DNA from: an uncultured bacterium
GTDB taxonomy: Bacteria; Cyanobacteriota; Vampirovibrionia; Gastranaerophilales; Gastranaerophilaceae
DNA: 64,000 nt
Reading direction: 5' to 3'
NCBI GenBank assembly: GCA_949300515.1
Contig: CASGEP010000003.1
Location: forward strand, 1-64,000
Part shown: piece after piece, positions 45,386 to 54,631 of the stretch
Layout of the letters: every line of letters begins with the position of its first letter
Numbering within the stretch: the stretch's first letter is position 1
The notes under the pieces: model-generated
Databases searched by the model: none
What the model was told of the DNA's origin: nothing
What the model saw: the letters and a program-made list of their open reading frames with translations, nothing else
Translations under genes and position numbers: made by a program

Positions 45386-46465
45386 CTATTTACCGAGCAT
45401 TAGCGTGTTATTAATATCTTCAAGGGTTTTTCCGCCCGGGATTATGTTATTATCAAGTGCTTTGGTAAGTTTTACTCTTTTATTTCTGAAGAGCATATCA
45501 CAAAACGCCTCAAGCCTTGTGACAAAGCCCGCTTCGCCCGTGTGTTCGTCTATTGAAAGATTTAAAAGCGGTTTAGAGAAATTTCTTGCTTTTCGTTTAA
45601 TATCTTCAATCATCAGCGAGTCGGGTCCGCAGCCAAATGCCGTTATAGTAATTATTCCGTCAATTTTATCACTTTTAAGATAATGTCCCGCACACCCTGT
45701 TACTTCCATTTGATTAGCCCAGTACTCCGTTGTATCAAGAGCTTTTATTCCGCTTTGCAGCTCGCCGTCGGTGAGTTGATAGGCACTGTGAACCATAACA
45801 CCCATATTGCGCAATTTTTTAAATATATCCATGCTCGCTTTTTTGTCATAAATATTATACCCGTGCGCAACAAGCGCGACATGAATAGCGCTCGGTGCTT
45901 CATCCTGCTGCGGAGCAATTACAACCTTGCCGCTTTTTGCATTTTTTAGAGCTTCTTCAAAGTCAAGCCCCTGCTGCATCATCACTCTGAAATTGTTTTG
46001 TACAACAAAACCCGCGCGCGAAGCTTCCTTGATAGCTTTTTCATCATAAATTCCAAAAGGTTTTACCGCCTGTTTTAAAAACTCGTAAAGGCCGAGATTT
46101 TTTTCGGATTTATCTAGCGTTGCCTCAACAATTTCAAAATTACCCTTTACCACATTTCTTATAAGGTCGGGCAAACCGCGAATTTTGGAGCAGTTATAAA
46201 TCTTTGGCGCAATAGATTGAATGGAGGGAACAAAAATCTTATCTATTCCCCTGTTTACAAGTTCAACTATATGTCCGACAAAAACTTTAATCGGCAGACA
46301 TGTTTCCGTCACCACAAGCGCAGACCCGTCCGAGAGGGTTTTCTTTGTAGTCGGAGAGCTGAGTACTATATCAATGCCCAGATGAGTAAAAAAACCGTAA
46401 TAATAAGGGAAATAGTTATAATAAGACAGCGCTCTTGCTATGCCGATTTGCTTTTTGTTATCCAT
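45386..46465 (-). CDS. Acyl-CoA dehydratase activase-related protein (second copy)
   Basis: 359 residues, paralogue of the 8283-9425 product: TETCLPIKVFVGHIVELVNRG parallels EAICLPYKLILGNFIEAIEGG, and LNLSIDEHTGEAGFVTRLEAF is shared near the end. It has further cysteines (YNCSKIRG, VTGCAGHY, FGCGPDS) consistent with an Fe-S or metal site. A TTG at 46480 opens the frame, but GGAG is 10 nt before the ATG at 46465, which is preferred. The ATPase half of the activase is not present. Confidence 0.75.
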   Translation of the reverse strand: MDNKKQIGIARALSYYNYFPYYYGFFTHLGIDIVLSSPTTKKTLSDGSALVVTETCLPIKVFVGHIVELVNRGIDKIFVPSIQSIAPKIYNCSKIRGLPDLIRNVVKGNFEIVEATLDKSEKNLGLYEFLKQAVKPFGIYDEKAIKEASRAGFVVQNNFRVMMQQGLDFEEALKNAKSGKVVIAPQQDEAPSAIHVALVAHGYNIYDKKASMDIFKKLRNMGVMVHSAYQLTDGELQSGIKALDTTEYWANQMEVTGCAGHYLKSDKIDGIITITAFGCGPDSLMIEDIKRKARNFSKPLLNLSIDEHTGEAGFVTRLEAFCDMLFRNKRVKLTKALDNNIIPGGKTLEDINNTLMLGK

Positions 46466-46613
46466 GTTGGAATGCTCCAATTAGTTTATTAACTATATAA
46501 TACTTGAAACAATATTTTTTTGCACAACCTTTGTAACAATAAGTAAATTTTGAGAACTACATAAGTCAATAAATTTGTGTTATTGTTTTTTAATAGTTAA
46601 AGGTTAGAATTTT

Positions 46614-49484
46614 ATGCTGTCAAATATTAATTATAATTATAATCATAATATAGTCCCGAAATACAAAAGCACAACAGTTGAACCAAAGGTGCAATTCAGC
46701 TATACAAACGCGCCTTACGGGCTGATGCCGGCGTATATGACAAACTCCGTTAACCCCGCCCTTATAAATCCCAAAATTACGGGCGGCTGGAGTTATCTTG
46801 GCACGCTTAAAACTCCGTTCGGGGAAAATATTTATACTTATATGCTAAGGAGCGGTCAAAGGGTAGCCATAATGCCGCGCGAAGGCACAACAATTCTGAA
46901 AACCTTTGTTGATTCCGGCTCGATGAATGAAAACGACAGAATACGCGGAATAAGCCACTTTATAGAGCACAACCTCTTTAACGGCAGCGAAAAACTCGCC
47001 CCCGGACAGTTTTTTAAAGATGTAACAAAAATGGGAGCAAGCACAAACGCCTCAACAGACTACGCACAGACCGACTACTACATTTCATCGGGAATAATGG
47101 ATATTGAGGACTTTAAGCAGGCAGCAATGATGCATGCGGATATGATACTGCGCCCCAAGTTTTACGATGAAATGCTTGAAAAGGAAAAAGGTCCCGTAAC
47201 ATCCGAAATAAGCATGATAAACGACGATGTTACAACAATTGCGGCAAATGAAGTTGTAAGAAATTTATTTCAAATCGACTCTCAATCCGAAAACCTTGTT
47301 GCAGGCTCGATAGAAACAGTAAATAATTTAAAAAGGGAAGATGTTGTAAACTACTGGTCAAAACACTACACCCCCGACTCTCTGTACACCGTAGTCGTCG
47401 GCGATGTAGACCCTAATGAAGCAATAGAGATACTTGCAAGAGAATTTAACCAAAATGCAAGAGTACGCACAGGCGACGTAAAAAAAGAAACTCTCAAACC
47501 GATAGAAAAATCGGTAAGAATAGATTTAAAATCACCCATAACAAACTCAACAAACGTAATTATGGGCTTTGCGGCGCCGCCTTCAGGCAACCTGAAAGAC
47601 ACAATCGCACTTGAGGCTCTGGCTGTACTTTTAAACGGAAGTTCGGATTCAAGACTCACAAAAACCCTTTCCGAATTAAACTCGTACAGTTACCTGAGCC
47701 TGCAAAAAGTCGGGCTGAAAAAAGAAGACCCGCAGGCGCTTTTTGTACAGTTAAACACACCGCCGCAATATGAACAAAAGGCGATAGATGCCTTTTATGA
47801 TGCTATTTTGGATTTGTCCAAAAACCCGCCGAACAGTTATGAAATGAATACAATTAAAAGCGCTCTCACAAAAGCGCTTGCCATGAATTTTGAAAGCGCG
47901 GAAACAATTTGTGAAACAATAGGAAGCGGATATCTTGACGGAAATTTGCAGGATATATCGCAAATGCAAAATATCATCAATTCACTTACCCCGGCTGATA
48001 TAGCAAATGCCGCACAAAAATACATCGATTTAAACAAAGTGTCAATGGCTGTGGTTCACCCTTCATCCGTAAGCGATGAAGATATATTCAACAACTATCA
48101 ACAGTCAAAATTCGTTACAAAACCCTCTGCATATGCTGCGGCATCAATATCATTCGGTTCGGGAAAAATTGACACCTCAGACGTTGAAGAATACAGGCTG
48201 AAAAATAATACTCACATTGCATTGAATAACTCGGACAAATCGGACGTCTGCTATCTGAGCTGGAGAATAAGCGCAATTCAGGCAATGCCCAAAAATCTTG
48301 CAATACCCTATGTCCTTACGGAACTGCTCAATGCAGGTTCGTCCGCCCGCACAAAAGAGCAGTTGAATATGGATGCTAACTCTAACGGAATTGACTATAA
48401 TTTTGACTCAAATGGTTTCCAAATCCTTGTGAATGCAAACTGCATGGCACAAAATCTTGATAAAACGCTGGACTTGCTAAATGAAATCATGTATAGTCCA
48501 AACTTTTCCCAAAAAGATTTTGAAACCGCAAAAGCAAAAATAAAAAGTTATTTTGAATCAATAGACAAAGACGGCTCGGACAATATGCTCGTTCAGTTGT
48601 ACCCCGGATACTTCGGCTCTGCAAGAGAAATCCTTCAAGGGCTTGAAAAAATGACCGTAAACGATGTGATTAAACACTATAACGATATGCTGAACAAAGG
48701 CTCATCCAACTTTGTGGTAACCGCACCGTTTGAAAAATACCCCGCCGCAAAACAAAATTCGCTGGCTAAAATTTCTCAAAGCCCCGTTGTTTTCAAGGAT
48801 TTTACGCCTAAATTTACAAGTATATTTAAACCCAACAAAACGACAAAAGTCGTGCTTGACAGCGCAGAGCTAAATCAGGCGCAAATTTATAAAACATATT
48901 CGTTTAAAATGTCGGGCAACATAAAAGATGAGGTAAAATTTGAGCTGTTAAATGAAATTCTGGGCGGCTCACCCGCATCAAGACTCTTTCAGGAACTGCG
49001 GGAAAAACAAAAACTCGCCTACAGAGTATCCTCACAGGTTCAATCATTTGAAGATACGGGCATTTTAACAATGTTTATAACCTCAACAACGGACGATAAG
49101 GCGCAAAATGACATTAAATACGACAATTTGCAAAAATGTCTGGACGGCTTTGACATTCAGGTTCAAAAACTGCTTAGCGAGCCTGTAAGCGAGGAAGAAC
49201 TGGAGTCGGCAAAAATGCAGCTCAAACAGAGAATTGCAAAGCAGACGGAACTCCCCTCAAGCGAAACGGATTTACTCTCAACAAATATGACCCTGCCGTA
49301 CGGTATTAAAAGAATTGACGAGTATGTAAAAGCCATCGATTCCATTACCGTTGAGGACATAAGCCGCGCGGCGCAGCATATATTTAAAAACAAGCCGACA
49401 ATATCCATACTGGCAAGTCCCGATACGATTGAAAACCAGATGAGCTACATAGAAACACTGGGCGAAATCGTACAGCCCGCCTAG
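46614..49484 (+). CDS. M16 family zinc metallopeptidase (double domain)
   Basis: 956 residues. After a 55-residue Asn/Tyr-rich lead, the first M16 unit carries the inverted zinc motif HFIEH (H115, E118, H119) and E191, so it should be catalytic. The second unit (about 505-950) lacks the zinc motif but keeps the substrate-cleft REKQKLAYRVSS (R-Y pair). Both halves in one chain form the clamp seen in pitrilysin/PreP-like peptidases that degrade peptides. No signal peptide is seen, so the site of action is unclear. AAAGG precedes the ATG. It overlaps the AsmA gene by 4 nt, tail to tail. Confidence 0.9.
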   Translation: MLSNINYNYNHNIVPKYKSTTVEPKVQFSYTNAPYGLMPAYMTNSVNPALINPKITGGWSYLGTLKTPFGENIYTYMLRSGQRVAIMPREGTTILKTFVDSGSMNENDRIRGISHFIEHNLFNGSEKLAPGQFFKDVTKMGASTNASTDYAQTDYYISSGIMDIEDFKQAAMMHADMILRPKFYDEMLEKEKGPVTSEISMINDDVTTIAANEVVRNLFQIDSQSENLVAGSIETVNNLKREDVVNYWSKHYTPDSLYTVVVGDVDPNEAIEILAREFNQNARVRTGDVKKETLKPIEKSVRIDLKSPITNSTNVIMGFAAPPSGNLKDTIALEALAVLLNGSSDSRLTKTLSELNSYSYLSLQKVGLKKEDPQALFVQLNTPPQYEQKAIDAFYDAILDLSKNPPNSYEMNTIKSALTKALAMNFESAETICETIGSGYLDGNLQDISQMQNIINSLTPADIANAAQKYIDLNKVSMAVVHPSSVSDEDIFNNYQQSKFVTKPSAYAAASISFGSGKIDTSDVEEYRLKNNTHIALNNSDKSDVCYLSWRISAIQAMPKNLAIPYVLTELLNAGSSARTKEQLNMDANSNGIDYNFDSNGFQILVNANCMAQNLDKTLDLLNEIMYSPNFSQKDFETAKAKIKSYFESIDKDGSDNMLVQLYPGYFGSAREILQGLEKMTVNDVIKHYNDMLNKGSSNFVVTAPFEKYPAAKQNSLAKISQSPVVFKDFTPKFTSIFKPNKTTKVVLDSAELNQAQIYKTYSFKMSGNIKDEVKFELLNEILGGSPASRLFQELREKQKLAYRVSSQVQSFEDTGILTMFITSTTDDKAQNDIKYDNLQKCLDGFDIQVQKLLSEPVSEEELESAKMQLKQRIAKQTELPSSETDLLSTNMTLPYGIKRIDEYVKAIDSITVEDISRAAQHIFKNKPTISILASPDTIENQMSYIETLGEIVQPA

Positions 49485-52400
49485 TTTGTACTGCCCGATA
49501 CCGTCTGTGCCGTGCTTGAAGCGGACGTTTCGGACGTTTCTTTATTTGCCCACTTGAAGGACTTAATTGAAGTTGTCTTTGTAACAGGTCCGTTTATAAT
49601 AACTTGAAAATCCTTTGATTTGGAATTATTTGAAGCACTGCTCAAAGAAGGGATTTTATCAAGATCGCTTTGTTTTATCTCTGCAAAGAGCGGATTATCA
49701 GGCGCAATTGTTTTAATTGTATTTAAAATCGCAAGTCCGCCCTGAGGAAGCTTATTTACAACCGAACTGAGCGAAAACGAGCCCAGGGGACCAAGAACAT
49801 TAACAATAGAGGAAGAAATTCTGCCAAGTATTTTAAGGTCGCTATTTGAAGTCAAAAGATTGTATTTTCCCGTTGCATACAGGCTCATATTAGGTCCCGA
49901 GGATTCAAAACTTGTAATATTTGCCCAGCCGTCAGAAAAAGATATTTTACCCTCAATACTCTTAAATTCGCCGGTATTTCTGCTTGTAACGGCTGATATG
50001 GTCTGGTTTAGGTTTAAGTTTAAAATACTCTGAGTCAAAAGGTTGCCCGCCTGTAAAAATCTCTCAAAGCGTGCTGCCTCGCCGTATTGACCGTCGGACA
50101 AATCAAACATTACCTGCCCGTCAAGGGTTTTCATCTGCTGGTCAAAAGTAGTTCCGCGCAGGCTGAGTTTTGCTATACCGTTTAATACGCCGCTCACGAT
50201 AAGCGAAGTGCCGCCCTGAAAACAAGAAGCCGCTTTTTTGGCATTTATGGACTTCCCGACTCCGTCAACCGTTACTTTGGTATTAGCAATATTATAAGTG
50301 GCATCGGCAGTAATTTTTCCGTCTGCAAAAGTTGCCGCAATATTCGAGAGTGTAAATAAATTGTTTTTCAGTGTGAAATCCGAACTGATATTTTGCGCCG
50401 TAATGTTGCCGTATTTTAATTTTGAAATTTTCGCGCTTCCTTTTTTGATTGCAAGAGGCAAACTCGGACCCGCTGTTGTCTGGGTGTTAGGCATGGAAGC
50501 GGTTAACTTCATTATTGCATCCGAGTCAACGTATCCCGAGTTAAAATTAAGAGAGTTAATTGTAACTATTTTGCCAAAATCAGGTGAAATTTCAGCAGTT
50601 CCCGAAAAATCCGAACCTGCAAGCTTTATTGCACTTGCCTGCGCGTTAATTGCCGATTTGGCAAAGTTTAAATCGGCACTTGAAACACTCACCCCGAAAG
50701 GAGGATAAGAAAGATTGGAAATATTTGCACTGCCTTCTATAGAAGGAGCAAATACGCTTCCGTTCAGCGCGATATTATTTACAAGTTCAAAAGATAACTT
50801 ATCCAGAACCGCAACCGTAATACCGAGTGCGTTTGGCACAACAACATTAAGCGGGGCAAGCTGCGGCGCGGAAGAATAAATTTTATTTATCTTTCCGTTT
50901 ATATACGCGACATTTGTGCCTCTTGAGTTAATTGCAATGTTATTTATTACGGCGCTGTCGCCTTTTATGTTTACATCCGCAATGAGTTTGTTTTGGGCGT
51001 TTTGTATATTTTTAATATCTGCAACGCTTATAAAATTATTCGCATCCGATACTATATAAGCATTTGCCTTAATATCATCCAAAGTACCGCTCAGTGCGCC
51101 GTCTAAAGACATCTGACCCTTGTATGTGACGTATTTTTTACTCTGCGCAGGCACAAACGCCAAAATCGTATTCGGATTTATTTTGCCGCTAAAGTTCAAA
51201 AGCAGCTCCGGTTTTGACATATAATTATCGACAGAGCCTGAAATATTTACATCCGAGCCTTGCAGGGCAAGGTTAAAGGGCTGTATTTGTATATTTTTTG
51301 AATCGGCATTAATTGAGCAGTTCGCGGTTTTTATTGAAAAATTTGGATTTTTCATTGCCGCAAGGAAATTTACGGCGTTGATTTTTGCAATAAAATTATT
51401 TTTATCCTTCTCGTCGGGACTTGCAACAATTGTCAGTTTTTCAAGAGAAACAGGCATTTTTAGGCTGTTTACAGTCATTAAAAACTTATCCAGAACAATA
51501 TCCGCGCTCGGAACAATGCTTTGCAGCTTACCCTTAATTCTTATAACGGCGCTGAGCGTACCGCTGTTAAAGGTATAGTCTTTAATATCTTTTTCCCTAA
51601 CAATTGCAAACTCTTTTGCAAGGTTCACAATATCAGCCACCTTAAGCAGACCGGACTCTATTTTGATATCGGTATTTGTGTCAGTGTCAATGGTTCCCGA
51701 CATTGAAAACTTTGAGCCGTTTAAGAGGGCGCTTGTGTCCTGTATATTAATTTTATTACCGCTAAAATCCAAAACGGAGTTAATATCGCTAAGCTTTAGG
51801 GAAACTTTCGGATAGGTTATACTGCCGTCTTTAAGGGACAATTTACCCGAAGATTGGACTTTTTTAAAGTCGCTCTTTAAATTAAAATCACAATCAAGCG
51901 CGCCCTGAGCCGTTGCGGATTTCAAGTCGTTGTTTACACAAAACATCTCAAGAACAGAGAAGCAAAGATTTTTAATATTATTCAGCGATATTTTATCCGT
52001 CTTAACACTCAGGTCAATTTTAGGCTTCTTACCCATTGTAAGTGAATTATGCGCAGAGATAAACTCCTCTTTTGAAATATAAATATTTGACTCCGATTTA
52101 ACGGTATTTTTATCAAATTCCGTTTTAATAAAACTTTCGGGCAACTGATAATCGGCAATTTTTAAAGTCAAATCTTCAAGATTAAAATAACCCTTTGCGC
52201 TGAATTTTTCACCCAAATCCGATATCTTTAAATCGGCATTGAGTTTAGAGTGAAATGCAAACATATCAAGCCCCGCAAGGGGATTGAAATTAAAATTAAA
52301 ATCAGTACTTTGAGCTTGGCTGTTTTGTTCCTGCTGCACAAATTCGGGAAGTTTTGTCTGTAAATTCACGTTAAAATCCACAAAATTCACATCAGCGCCG

Positions 52401-53059
52401 AGCGTACCCAAATACCCGCTTGTTGAAAGTTTCAGCGGTCCGCTCAATGAAGAAAGTGAAAGTTTTGTATCTTTTGCACTCAACATAAAAGTCTTATTTA
52501 TATTTTTATCATCAAGCGTTGCAAGCAGAGTGTTTACAACAATATTTATATTTCTCAGCTCAATCGGCAAAGAGGCTTGCTCGCCCCGAGTATCCGAACT
52601 TGTACCCTCCGCCGCCTTAAGCGCCTTTAAAACATATTTTTCAAGCGTGTATTTCTTATCTTTTGTAAAGACAAGAGCCAGCTTTACCTCGTCAAAATAT
52701 ATCTTATCCAGATTCAAATGCCCGAAAATCAGCGTAGGTAAATTAATCTCAACAGAAGGTGATGTCAGGGTAACAAATTCCGAGCCGTCATCGTAATTAA
52801 GAGATATTTTATCGGCAAGAACACTCACCCCGAGCCTCCATGTTGTTTTTAGCTTCGGATTTTCAAGGGCAAACTTAAAGCCCGTAAGCTGCTCAATTTG
52901 AGTGTTTAGCTGAGGAGTAAATTTGTTAATGTCTATAACATTAGGGAGAATAAACAGGAAAGCTGCGTAAATCACCGCTATAGAGCAAAGTATAACAAAA
53001 AACACCCTTGATAAAATTTTTAAAAATTCAGGGTTGTTTTTTATTTTTTTAAAAATCAT
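49481..53059 (-). CDS. AsmA-like giant envelope protein (1192 residues)
   Basis: One N-terminal membrane helix (about 17-40, VFFVILCSIAVIYAAFLFIL) is followed by about 1100 residues of beta-rich repeats, the plan of AsmA/TamB/YhdP proteins that span the periplasm as lipid bridges. The C-terminal AsmA region reads LQAGNLLTQSILNLNL ... TGEFKSIEGKISFSDGW ... LKILGRISSSIVNVLG and is clearly paralogous to the end of the 57341-61888 product. The TTG six nt earlier is rejected because GGAGG fits 53059. It is last in the tonB-exbB-exbD-exbD unit, 39 nt after the second exbD, which suggests a functional tie to the Ton motor. Confidence 0.85.
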   Translation of the reverse strand: MIFKKIKNNPEFLKILSRVFFVILCSIAVIYAAFLFILPNVIDINKFTPQLNTQIEQLTGFKFALENPKLKTTWRLGVSVLADKISLNYDDGSEFVTLTSPSVEINLPTLIFGHLNLDKIYFDEVKLALVFTKDKKYTLEKYVLKALKAAEGTSSDTRGEQASLPIELRNINIVVNTLLATLDDKNINKTFMLSAKDTKLSLSSLSGPLKLSTSGYLGTLGADVNFVDFNVNLQTKLPEFVQQEQNSQAQSTDFNFNFNPLAGLDMFAFHSKLNADLKISDLGEKFSAKGYFNLEDLTLKIADYQLPESFIKTEFDKNTVKSESNIYISKEEFISAHNSLTMGKKPKIDLSVKTDKISLNNIKNLCFSVLEMFCVNNDLKSATAQGALDCDFNLKSDFKKVQSSGKLSLKDGSITYPKVSLKLSDINSVLDFSGNKINIQDTSALLNGSKFSMSGTIDTDTNTDIKIESGLLKVADIVNLAKEFAIVREKDIKDYTFNSGTLSAVIRIKGKLQSIVPSADIVLDKFLMTVNSLKMPVSLEKLTIVASPDEKDKNNFIAKINAVNFLAAMKNPNFSIKTANCSINADSKNIQIQPFNLALQGSDVNISGSVDNYMSKPELLLNFSGKINPNTILAFVPAQSKKYVTYKGQMSLDGALSGTLDDIKANAYIVSDANNFISVADIKNIQNAQNKLIADVNIKGDSAVINNIAINSRGTNVAYINGKINKIYSSAPQLAPLNVVVPNALGITVAVLDKLSFELVNNIALNGSVFAPSIEGSANISNLSYPPFGVSVSSADLNFAKSAINAQASAIKLAGSDFSGTAEISPDFGKIVTINSLNFNSGYVDSDAIMKLTASMPNTQTTAGPSLPLAIKKGSAKISKLKYGNITAQNISSDFTLKNNLFTLSNIAATFADGKITADATYNIANTKVTVDGVGKSINAKKAASCFQGGTSLIVSGVLNGIAKLSLRGTTFDQQMKTLDGQVMFDLSDGQYGEAARFERFLQAGNLLTQSILNLNLNQTISAVTSRNTGEFKSIEGKISFSDGWANITSFESSGPNMSLYATGKYNLLTSNSDLKILGRISSSIVNVLGPLGSFSLSSVVNKLPQGGLAILNTIKTIAPDNPLFAEIKQSDLDKIPSLSSASNNSKSKDFQVIINGPVTKTTSIKSFKWANKETSETSASSTAQTVSGSTN

Positions 53060-53098
53060 TTTCAATCCTCCGCACGTATCCTCCGCAATATAATTTTG

Positions 53099-53485
53099 CT
53101 ATATTTCTGTCAGAGAAATACTTTTCACTCCCGCATTTCTGGCAGTATCCATAAGTCTGACCACACAGCCGTGCTGACTGTCGCCTTCGGCTTCAATCAT
53201 CAGCCCGTCAGTAAGCGTTTGCGACTTGTCTTTAATTATGCTAAATAAATCTGCCTCGGCAATTTCCTCCCCGTCAACATAGTATCTGTTATCGGCACTT
53301 ACGGTTACTGTCAAAATTTTACTTTCATTGTTTGAGTTTTGAGTTTTCTCAACATAATCAGGTATTGCAAGGTTTAATCCCTGCTGATCGAGCATGGGTG
53401 CAATAACCATCATAATAATTAAAAGCACAAGGAAAATATCCGTCAGAGGCGTTATGTTAATTTCGTTAAAAGTCTGTCTTTTCAT
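53099..53485 (-). CDS. exbD: ExbD/TolR family protein (second copy)
   Basis: 128 residues: one membrane helix (about 13-33) with the proton-conducting Asp (PLTDIFLVLL) and a periplasmic domain. Part of an ExbB-ExbD type proton-driven motor. Starts 1 nt inside the previous exbD stop. The stretch coding for NEINITPLTDIF... is 96 percent identical at DNA level with the neighbouring exbD although the rest diverges. Confidence 0.9.
   Translation of the reverse strand: MKRQTFNEINITPLTDIFLVLLIIMMVIAPMLDQQGLNLAIPDYVEKTQNSNNESKILTVTVSADNRYYVDGEEIAEADLFSIIKDKSQTLTDGLMIEAEGDSQHGCVVRLMDTARNAGVKSISLTEI
53400..53470 (-). repeat. 71-nt near-identical repeat, copy 1 (exbD)
   Basis: Matches 53828-53898 at 68 of 71 positions by eye. 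It codes for the membrane helix and Asp motif of the second exbD. Sequence on both sides diverges at once. Confidence 0.9.
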
Positions 53486-53937
53486 TATTGTTCACCGTTT
53501 TTCATAAGCTCTTTTTGTTCTTTTTTACTCAAAGGCTCGCCCGCAACTACAAGTTTTTCAAAACCCGCCGACTGGGCACTTCGCATAATTTTCATTATGT
53601 CAGAGCTTTTAGCCAGCTCGTCAGCCTTTACAACGACTTCTTTCTTTTCCATGTTTGCAACAAGCGAGGAAAGTTCCCCCTCAAGCGAGTTATAGTCAAC
53701 TCTTTGACCGTTAAGGAAAAGTTCGCCCTCTTTTGTTAAAGAAACGGTGGCATTTTTTTCCTCTATACTAATACCCGAGTTAATCTCGGGAATTGTTATG
53801 TTTTTGTCGATAGACTGAAAACTCGGCGCAATAACCATCATGATGATTAAAAGCACAAGGAAAATATCCGTCAAAGGCGTTATGTTAATTTCGTTAAATA
53901 CGGGCTTTTTGCCGTCCGCACTCAGTTTTATAGCCAT
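53485..53937 (-). CDS. exbD: ExbD/TolR family protein (first copy)
   Basis: 150 residues with the same N-terminal helix and Asp (PLTDIFLVLLIIMMVIAPS) as its neighbour but a longer, different periplasmic part ending in a charged tail (KKEQKELMKNGEQ). Two unlike ExbD proteins imply a hetero-oligomeric stator or two motors sharing ExbB. GAGGT precedes the ATG; 12 nt downstream of exbB. Confidence 0.9.
   Translation of the reverse strand: MAIKLSADGKKPVFNEINITPLTDIFLVLLIIMMVIAPSFQSIDKNITIPEINSGISIEEKNATVSLTKEGELFLNGQRVDYNSLEGELSSLVANMEKKEVVVKADELAKSSDIMKIMRSAQSAGFEKLVVAGEPLSKKEQKELMKNGEQ
53828..53898 (-). repeat. 71-nt near-identical repeat, copy 2 (exbD)
   Basis: Partner of 53400-53470 with three mismatches, placed at the same codons of the first exbD. 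Confidence 0.9.
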
Positions 53938-53949
53938 TTTTACCTCAAA

Positions 53950-54597
53950 TTACAGAGCTATTGAGCCCGACTCATCTACCTTAACTTCTTCGTCAGAATC
54001 AATAAAGCTTAAAAATACCAGTTTAATTAATTTAAAATCGCTTTCAAATCTCGATACAACGGATTGGAAATAGTTGTATAAAACAACGGCAACAATAGCT
54101 ACCCCAAGACCAAACGCCGTAGCGATAAGCGCTGATGCGATACCCGTTGCAACGGCTGCAGACTGGTTACCCTGAACCGCCAAATCCTGAAACGTATACA
54201 GAATACGAACAACCGTACCGAACAAACCCAAGAAAGGAGCTACACCGCCGATTGTACCGAGAATTGTAAGACCTTTTTCAAGTTTTCTTGTTGCAAGGCT
54301 TGATGAAATATCATAAGCTCTTGAAAATCCCGAGCGTTGTTCCGTATAAATTCTCAAACCTTCATCAACCATCTCGCTGATTATTCCGCCCAGCTGAACC
54401 GAAGCTCTTTGCGCTGCGCCGATGTTATTTTTAACAAGCGCTCTTTGCAGGGTTTGTATAAACTCGCCGATGTTGCGGTCATTTTTCTTGTAATAATAGA
54501 ATCGGTTAATTGCAACTGCAATTGTAAGAATTGAGCAAATGAATATAGGGGTTAAAACCGGCCAATCCATTTTAATTGATTCTAAAAATAATTCCAT
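53950..54597 (-). CDS. exbB: ExbB/TolQ family proton channel
   Basis: 215 residues with three membrane helices. The MotA/TolQ/ExbB motif is clear: RKLEKGLTILGTIGGVAPFLGLFGTVVRI (about 109-137) and ATGIASALIATAFGLGVAIVAV (about 152-173). Forms the pentameric stator that, with ExbD, converts proton flow into movement of TonB. GAGGA precedes the ATG. Follows tonB by 34 nt. Confidence 0.95.
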   Translation of the reverse strand: MELFLESIKMDWPVLTPIFICSILTIAVAINRFYYYKKNDRNIGEFIQTLQRALVKNNIGAAQRASVQLGGIISEMVDEGLRIYTEQRSGFSRAYDISSSLATRKLEKGLTILGTIGGVAPFLGLFGTVVRILYTFQDLAVQGNQSAAVATGIASALIATAFGLGVAIVAVVLYNYFQSVVSRFESDFKLIKLVFLSFIDSDEEVKVDESGSIAL

Positions 54598-54631
54598 AAT
54601 TTTATATCCTCATTTTCTGTATTTACCGTTA

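Noticed and set aside
50298-50708. 136-codon plus-strand frame inside the AsmA gene
   Set aside because: Hydrophobic shadow of the opposite strand; no start signal and the AsmA frame is unbroken.
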